Part shown: in pieces, positions 60,173 to 64,000 of the stretch
Layout of the letters: every line of letters begins with the position of its first letter
Numbering within the stretch: position 1 is the stretch's first letter
NCBI RefSeq assembly: GCF_037029465.1
Contig: NZ_JAYMEM010000009.1
Location: forward strand, 339,420-403,419
DNA length: 64,000 bases
From: Mesoflavibacter sp037029465
Lineage (GTDB): Bacteria; Bacteroidota; Bacteroidia; Flavobacteriales; Flavobacteriaceae
Reading direction: 5' to 3'
Notes under the pieces: generated by a model
Seen by the model: the letters and a program-made list of their open reading frames with translations, nothing else
Database searches by the model: none
Told to the model about the DNA's origin: nothing
Program-made: the position numbers and the translations under genes

Positions 60173-63100
60173 ATGAAGAAATTTTTACTATCGTTATTGT
60201 CTTTTTTCTTTGTAATCTTAGGATATGCACAAGATATTAATATGCAAAATGGAACATTTAACCAATGTTCAGGAGTTTTTTATGATTCAGGAGGAGACTC
60301 AGCTAATTATGCTAATGATGAAGACTTTGTTGTGACTATCTGTCCTGATGGACCTGATCAGTTTATTCAGTTAGATTTTACTTTGTTTAGTACGCAAATG
60401 AATCTAGATGTCATGACTATTTATGATGGAGACGATACAACAGCACCTGTAATTGGTACATATTCTGGTGGAGGAGCAGCAAATAACCCTGGTACGGTTT
60501 CTGCATCAACTACAAGTGCAACAGGCTGTATTACAATACAATTTACTTCAGATGGTTCTGCTAACACTTTGGGTTGGGCAGCTAATATATCGTGTTTGCA
60601 GTCTTGTCAAACAATTATTCCGACTATAGATTCTACAGATCCTGTTGCTAATGGTTCTGGTGTTATTCAAATTCCTTTAGGCGGAACTGTACTATTTGAT
60701 GGTAGCGCTACTTTTGAAGAAGATGGAACTGGTGCTACTTACAGCTGGAATTTTGGAGATGCTGCTGTGGCTACAGGGCAGTCAGTAAGTCATACATATA
60801 ATAACTTAGGTACATTCACAGTAACGTTTACGGTTACAGATACAAATCCCACGGGTTGTGCAACGTTTTATCAAGTTCAAGTTGAGGTTTTAAGCCCTTA
60901 TATAGACGTCGATCAGACTACTTATACTGTAGATGAGTTGGTTACTGATGTTTTGATAGATAGTCCATGTGCAGCAGTTTCAAATATTAACTGGAGCACA
61001 GGAACTAATTTTGGTCAAGAAAACGGGATTGGATATTTTACAGCCTTACCAGGAGCTTTTCCTTTCGAAGCAGGAATTATTTTAAATTCAGGTGATGCAA
61101 TGGAGGCAGAAGGTCCGGAAACAGGAACCCAAAGTAGTGGAGGTTGGCCAGGTGATGCTGATTTAGAAAACGCAATTCCAGCTTTAAATGCAGGTGATAC
61201 AAATGATGCAAGCTTTATAGAATTTGACTTTGTTCCTATCGCCAACTCTATAAGCTTCGACTTTTTATTCGCATCTGAAGAATATGGAACATTTCAATGT
61301 GGTTTTACAGATGCATTTGCCTTTTTATTAACAGATTTAACAACAGGCGTAACAACTAACCTAGCTTTAGTACCAGGTACTACAGATGTAGTTTCTGTGT
61401 TTACTGTACGTGATAATGCATATAATGCAAGTTGCGCTTCTGTTAATCCAGGTTATTTTGACTCTTTCTATGGTACAGGAGGTCAGCCTCTAGTGAACGA
61501 TCCAATAGATTTTAGAGGTTACACTAGATCAATGACAGCTTTTTCAAATGTTACACCTAACAACAACTACAGAATAAAGTTGGTTATAGCAGATGATGGA
61601 GATACTCTATTTAACGCAGCAGTGTTTTTAGGGGCTGGTTCTTTCGATTTGGGAGGAGATTTAGGAGATGATGTAACTATATCTGCAGGAACTGCTATTT
61701 GTGAAGGAGGAGCTGTAACACTTGATACAGGGCTGTCAACAGCAACACACACTTGGTATTTTGAAGGTAGTCCTATCTCTGGAGAAACTGGACCATCTAT
61801 AGATGTGTATCAAGAAGGAAATTATAGTGTCGATATTGTTTATTCTGCATCATGTCAAACCTCAGATTCTATCTATATTGAATTTCTACCTAATCCAGTA
61901 ATAGAAAACACAATAGATATTTTAGAATGTGATGTGTTTTCTGCAGATGAAACTTTTGATTTAACAGTTAATGATACTGAAGCTATAGGAACTCAAGATG
62001 CATCTTTATTTAATGTTAGCTACCATAATTCAGCAACAGATGCTCTAAATGGAACTAACGCCATTACAACTCCAGATAACTATGTAACTTCAGGTCCTTA
62101 TCCAGAAACGATTCATATAAGAATTGAAGATATTGCATCAGAAACATGTGTTGATACTAGTAGTTTTATTCTTGATATTTATTCCTTATCAATCAATCCA
62201 GCGCCCGACATGGAGGTTTGTGATGATCCGTCCAATGATGGTGTAGAGCCCTTTGATTTAGAGAGTCAGACGCCATTAATATTAGGGACACAACCAGCAG
62301 CAGATTATGTAGTAACGTATCATAATAGTTTTGCGGAGGCAGATTCAGGTACAAACGCATTAGTTAGTCCATACATTGGCGGGCCAAACGAGCCAATATA
62401 TGTAAGGATAGAAGCAGCAGGCGATGCCACTTGTTATAGTGCTACAGCAATGCCATTATTTTATTTAATAGTCAATACTAATGACGATTCCAGTTTCACA
62501 GCGAGTCCAACCTGTGATGGGGCAGTGATGAGTAATGTATCAACACCAGGGGGAACCTTTGCATTGACTACAACAGGAGCAACGATAGATCCATTAACCG
62601 GTACGGTAACAGGCGCAGTATCAGGATCAACACATACCGTAACCTACACAACCGCAGGTATATGTCCAACGACAACATCAGTAGACTTTACAGTATTAAT
62701 TACCGATGATGCAAGTTTCACGATGCAACCGACGTGTGATGGCGCAGTAGTAGACAGTGAAGCGACACCAGGAACCTACGCCTTTAATCCATTACCAGGA
62801 GATGGAGCAACGATAGATTCAGCCACAGGAACTATAATGAATGGAACACAAGGATCAACATATACTGTAGAGCATACTACCAATGGAGTATGTCCAGCAT
62901 CAACAACCGTAGATGTAACAGTATATCCAGTAGAAGATCCAAGTTTTACGGTAACACCAACCTGTGATGGCGCAACAGTGACTATAACAGGAGATGCGGG
63001 CGGAACCTTTGCCTTAAACCCAGATCCAGGCGCACCAGTAACGATAGACGCATCAACAGGAGAAGTTACAGGAGGCGACTATGGTGTAACGTTTACCATA

Positions 63101-64000
63101 GAATATACGACATCAGGACCATGTCCGGAAGTAAGTACTCAAAACGTGACCACATTAACAGAAGACGATCCAAGCTTTACGATGATACCAAATTGTGATG
63201 GAGGTATAGTAGATACAGTAGCAATGCCAGGTGGAACCTATACATTTAATCCACCAGCACCAGCAGGAGACACTGTTCAAATAAACCCAACAACAGGAGA
63301 AGTAACAACAGCGACACCAGGAACAAGTTATACAGTAGAATATACAACAGCAACCCAATGTCCAGCGACCAGTACATTTGTATTAAATGTATTACCAGCA
63401 GATAACTCAAGTTTTATATTGGATCCAACCTGTGACGGAGCAACAGCAACCGTAACAGGATTATCAGGCGGAACCTTTGCATTAACCACAACAGGCGCAA
63501 CGATAGATCCAGTAACAGGAACCATAACAGGAGCATTGCCAAGCTCAGTACATACTGTAGAGTATACAACAAATGGACCGTGTCCAACAACAACGACGCA
63601 AAATGTAGTGGTGCATCCAGAAGTAATTGCGATAGATCCAACACCATTAGAGGTATGTGATGATAACGTGCCAGATGGTATCACGCAAATTGATTTAACT
63701 TTAAAAGATACAGAAGTAACAGGAGGTATAGCGACTTATGTGGCAAGTTATTATCTAACATTTACCGATGCAGATACAGCAACAAATCCACTACCAATAC
63801 CATACACAAACCTTGTAAATGGACAAATAATTCATGTAAGAGTAGAAGATGCAAACACAGGATGTTATGATACAACAACTTTAGAGTTACAAGTAGAACA
63901 AGCACCAACAGCCTTTACACCAACACCATTAGAGTTTTGTGATCCAGACAGTGATGGTTTTGGAGAATTTATGTTAACCGATGCAGACACGCAAGTAACA
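60173..64000 (+). CDS. Large modular secreted surface protein (CUB-like, PKD, choice-of-anchor L, repeats), open at the right edge
   Basis: The frame is open from ATG 60173 to the end of the window: 1276 codons and no stop. A signal peptide (MKKFLLSLLSFFFVILGYAQ) is followed by a CUB-like domain (about 23-145, with FYDSGGDSANYANDEDF), a PKD domain (about 155-245), a choice-of-anchor-L domain (about 265-495, with SFDFLFASEEYGTFQCGFTD), an Ig-like segment (about 505-570) and then two repeat types. Type A, about 76 residues, occurs five times in a row (771-1150; TCDGA... GGTFAL... ATIDP.TGTV... YTVEYTT.GPCP). Type B (CDDxxxDGxxxFDL) flanks it with four copies. Such proteins normally end in a type IX secretion sorting domain, which would lie beyond the window. 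Adhesion or polymer binding is inferred. Confidence 0.85.
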   Translation, partial: MKKFLLSLLSFFFVILGYAQDINMQNGTFNQCSGVFYDSGGDSANYANDEDFVVTICPDGPDQFIQLDFTLFSTQMNLDVMTIYDGDDTTAPVIGTYSGGGAANNPGTVSASTTSATGCITIQFTSDGSANTLGWAANISCLQSCQTIIPTIDSTDPVANGSGVIQIPLGGTVLFDGSATFEEDGTGATYSWNFGDAAVATGQSVSHTYNNLGTFTVTFTVTDTNPTGCATFYQVQVEVLSPYIDVDQTTYTVDELVTDVLIDSPCAAVSNINWSTGTNFGQENGIGYFTALPGAFPFEAGIILNSGDAMEAEGPETGTQSSGGWPGDADLENAIPALNAGDTNDASFIEFDFVPIANSISFDFLFASEEYGTFQCGFTDAFAFLLTDLTTGVTTNLALVPGTTDVVSVFTVRDNAYNASCASVNPGYFDSFYGTGGQPLVNDPIDFRGYTRSMTAFSNVTPNNNYRIKLVIADDGDTLFNAAVFLGAGSFDLGGDLGDDVTISAGTAICEGGAVTLDTGLSTATHTWYFEGSPISGETGPSIDVYQEGNYSVDIVYSASCQTSDSIYIEFLPNPVIENTIDILECDVFSADETFDLTVNDTEAIGTQDASLFNVSYHNSATDALNGTNAITTPDNYVTSGPYPETIHIRIEDIASETCVDTSSFILDIYSLSINPAPDMEVCDDPSNDGVEPFDLESQTPLILGTQPAADYVVTYHNSFAEADSGTNALVSPYIGGPNEPIYVRIEAAGDATCYSATAMPLFYLIVNTNDDSSFTASPTCDGAVMSNVSTPGGTFALTTTGATIDPLTGTVTGAVSGSTHTVTYTTAGICPTTTSVDFTVLITDDASFTMQPTCDGAVVDSEATPGTYAFNPLPGDGATIDSATGTIMNGTQGSTYTVEHTTNGVCPASTTVDVTVYPVEDPSFTVTPTCDGATVTITGDAGGTFALNPDPGAPVTIDASTGEVTGGDYGVTFTIEYTTSGPCPEVSTQNVTTLTEDDPSFTMIPNCDGGIVDTVAMPGGTYTFNPPAPAGDTVQINPTTGEVTTATPGTSYTVEYTTATQCPATSTFVLNVLPADNSSFILDPTCDGATATVTGLSGGTFALTTTGATIDPVTGTITGALPSSVHTVEYTTNGPCPTTTTQNVVVHPEVIAIDPTPLEVCDDNVPDGITQIDLTLKDTEVTGGIATYVASYYLTFTDADTATNPLPIPYTNLVNGQIIHVRVEDANTGCYDTTTLELQVEQAPTAFTPTPLEFCDPDSDGFGEFMLTDADTQVT

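Noticed and set aside
62483..63622. Tandem repeats considered as a CRISPR or satellite array
   Set aside because: The repeat unit is 228 bases, in frame and conserved at protein level but not as identical DNA with spacers.
1..64000. Search for phage, insertion-sequence, toxin-antitoxin, restriction or CRISPR defence genes
   Set aside because: None of the readable genes or intergenic regions showed transposase, integrase, Cas, nuclease-methylase or antitoxin features.

Overview
The window is a gene-dense, AT-rich stretch of a chromosome from a member of the Bacteroidota, almost certainly a gliding flavobacterium of the family Flavobacteriaceae. The evidence is a Bacteroidota-type promoter element (TAnnTTTG) in front of many genes, AT-rich start regions without Shine-Dalgarno sequences, an Alternative Complex III (act) operon joined to cytochrome oxidase, the type IX secretion/gliding gene sprA followed by gcvH, a VanZ-like gene, tonB and remB, and a modular surface protein of the kind exported by type IX secretion. 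No species can be named from the sequence alone, and no phage, insertion sequence or CRISPR array was seen.

Layout. 1-3.3 kb: a truncated DUF2723 membrane protein, tRNA-Gln(TTG) and a tandem universal stress protein. 3.3-8.4 kb: rimP-nusA-infB with a terminator-like hairpin in the leader, then a convergent SPOR-domain gene. 8.5-20.3 kb: actABCDEF-cox2-cox1, a quinol:cytochrome c oxidoreductase feeding an A-type oxygen reductase. 20.3-23.6 kb: ruvB, a cytochrome P450 and queG in one tight operon. 23.6-31.2 kb: a sugar locus with a divergent LacI regulator, a TonB-dependent receptor (no SusD), an exported glutaredoxin-like protein, an MFS sugar transporter, a six-hairpin glycosidase and a fructokinase. 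This reads as sucrose or another fructose-containing oligosaccharide, under two paired operators. 31.3-33.7 kb: malic enzyme. 33.7-46.3 kb: ruvA, sprA, gcvH, a VanZ-like gene, two tonB genes and remB. 46.4-51.8 kb: a second oxidase cluster (cyoE, two subunit III genes, subunit IV, a cysteine-less SCO-like protein, SCO1, a DUF420 protein and a small CxxC protein), which supplies the subunits and assembly factors missing from the act-cox operon. 51.8-52.7 kb: an exported protein gene thrown out of frame by a 17-base T tract in its signal peptide, a candidate phase-variable locus. 52.8-58.5 kb: a MacAB-TolC-like efflux set. 58.5-60 kb: tsaB and an MscS channel. 60.2 kb to the right edge: the first 1276 codons of a large secreted adhesin-like protein with CUB-like, PKD, choice-of-anchor-L and repeat modules.

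The most useful leads are the poly-T frameshift gene, the SusD-less sugar locus with operators 21 bp apart, the rimP leader hairpin, the DNA-binding-like helix-hairpin-helix tail on ActC, the cysteine-less SCO-like protein, the three neighbouring genes sharing a TonB C-terminal-like domain, and the repeat-rich secreted protein. All functional calls rest on reading the sequence and recognising families; nothing was searched or computed against databases.
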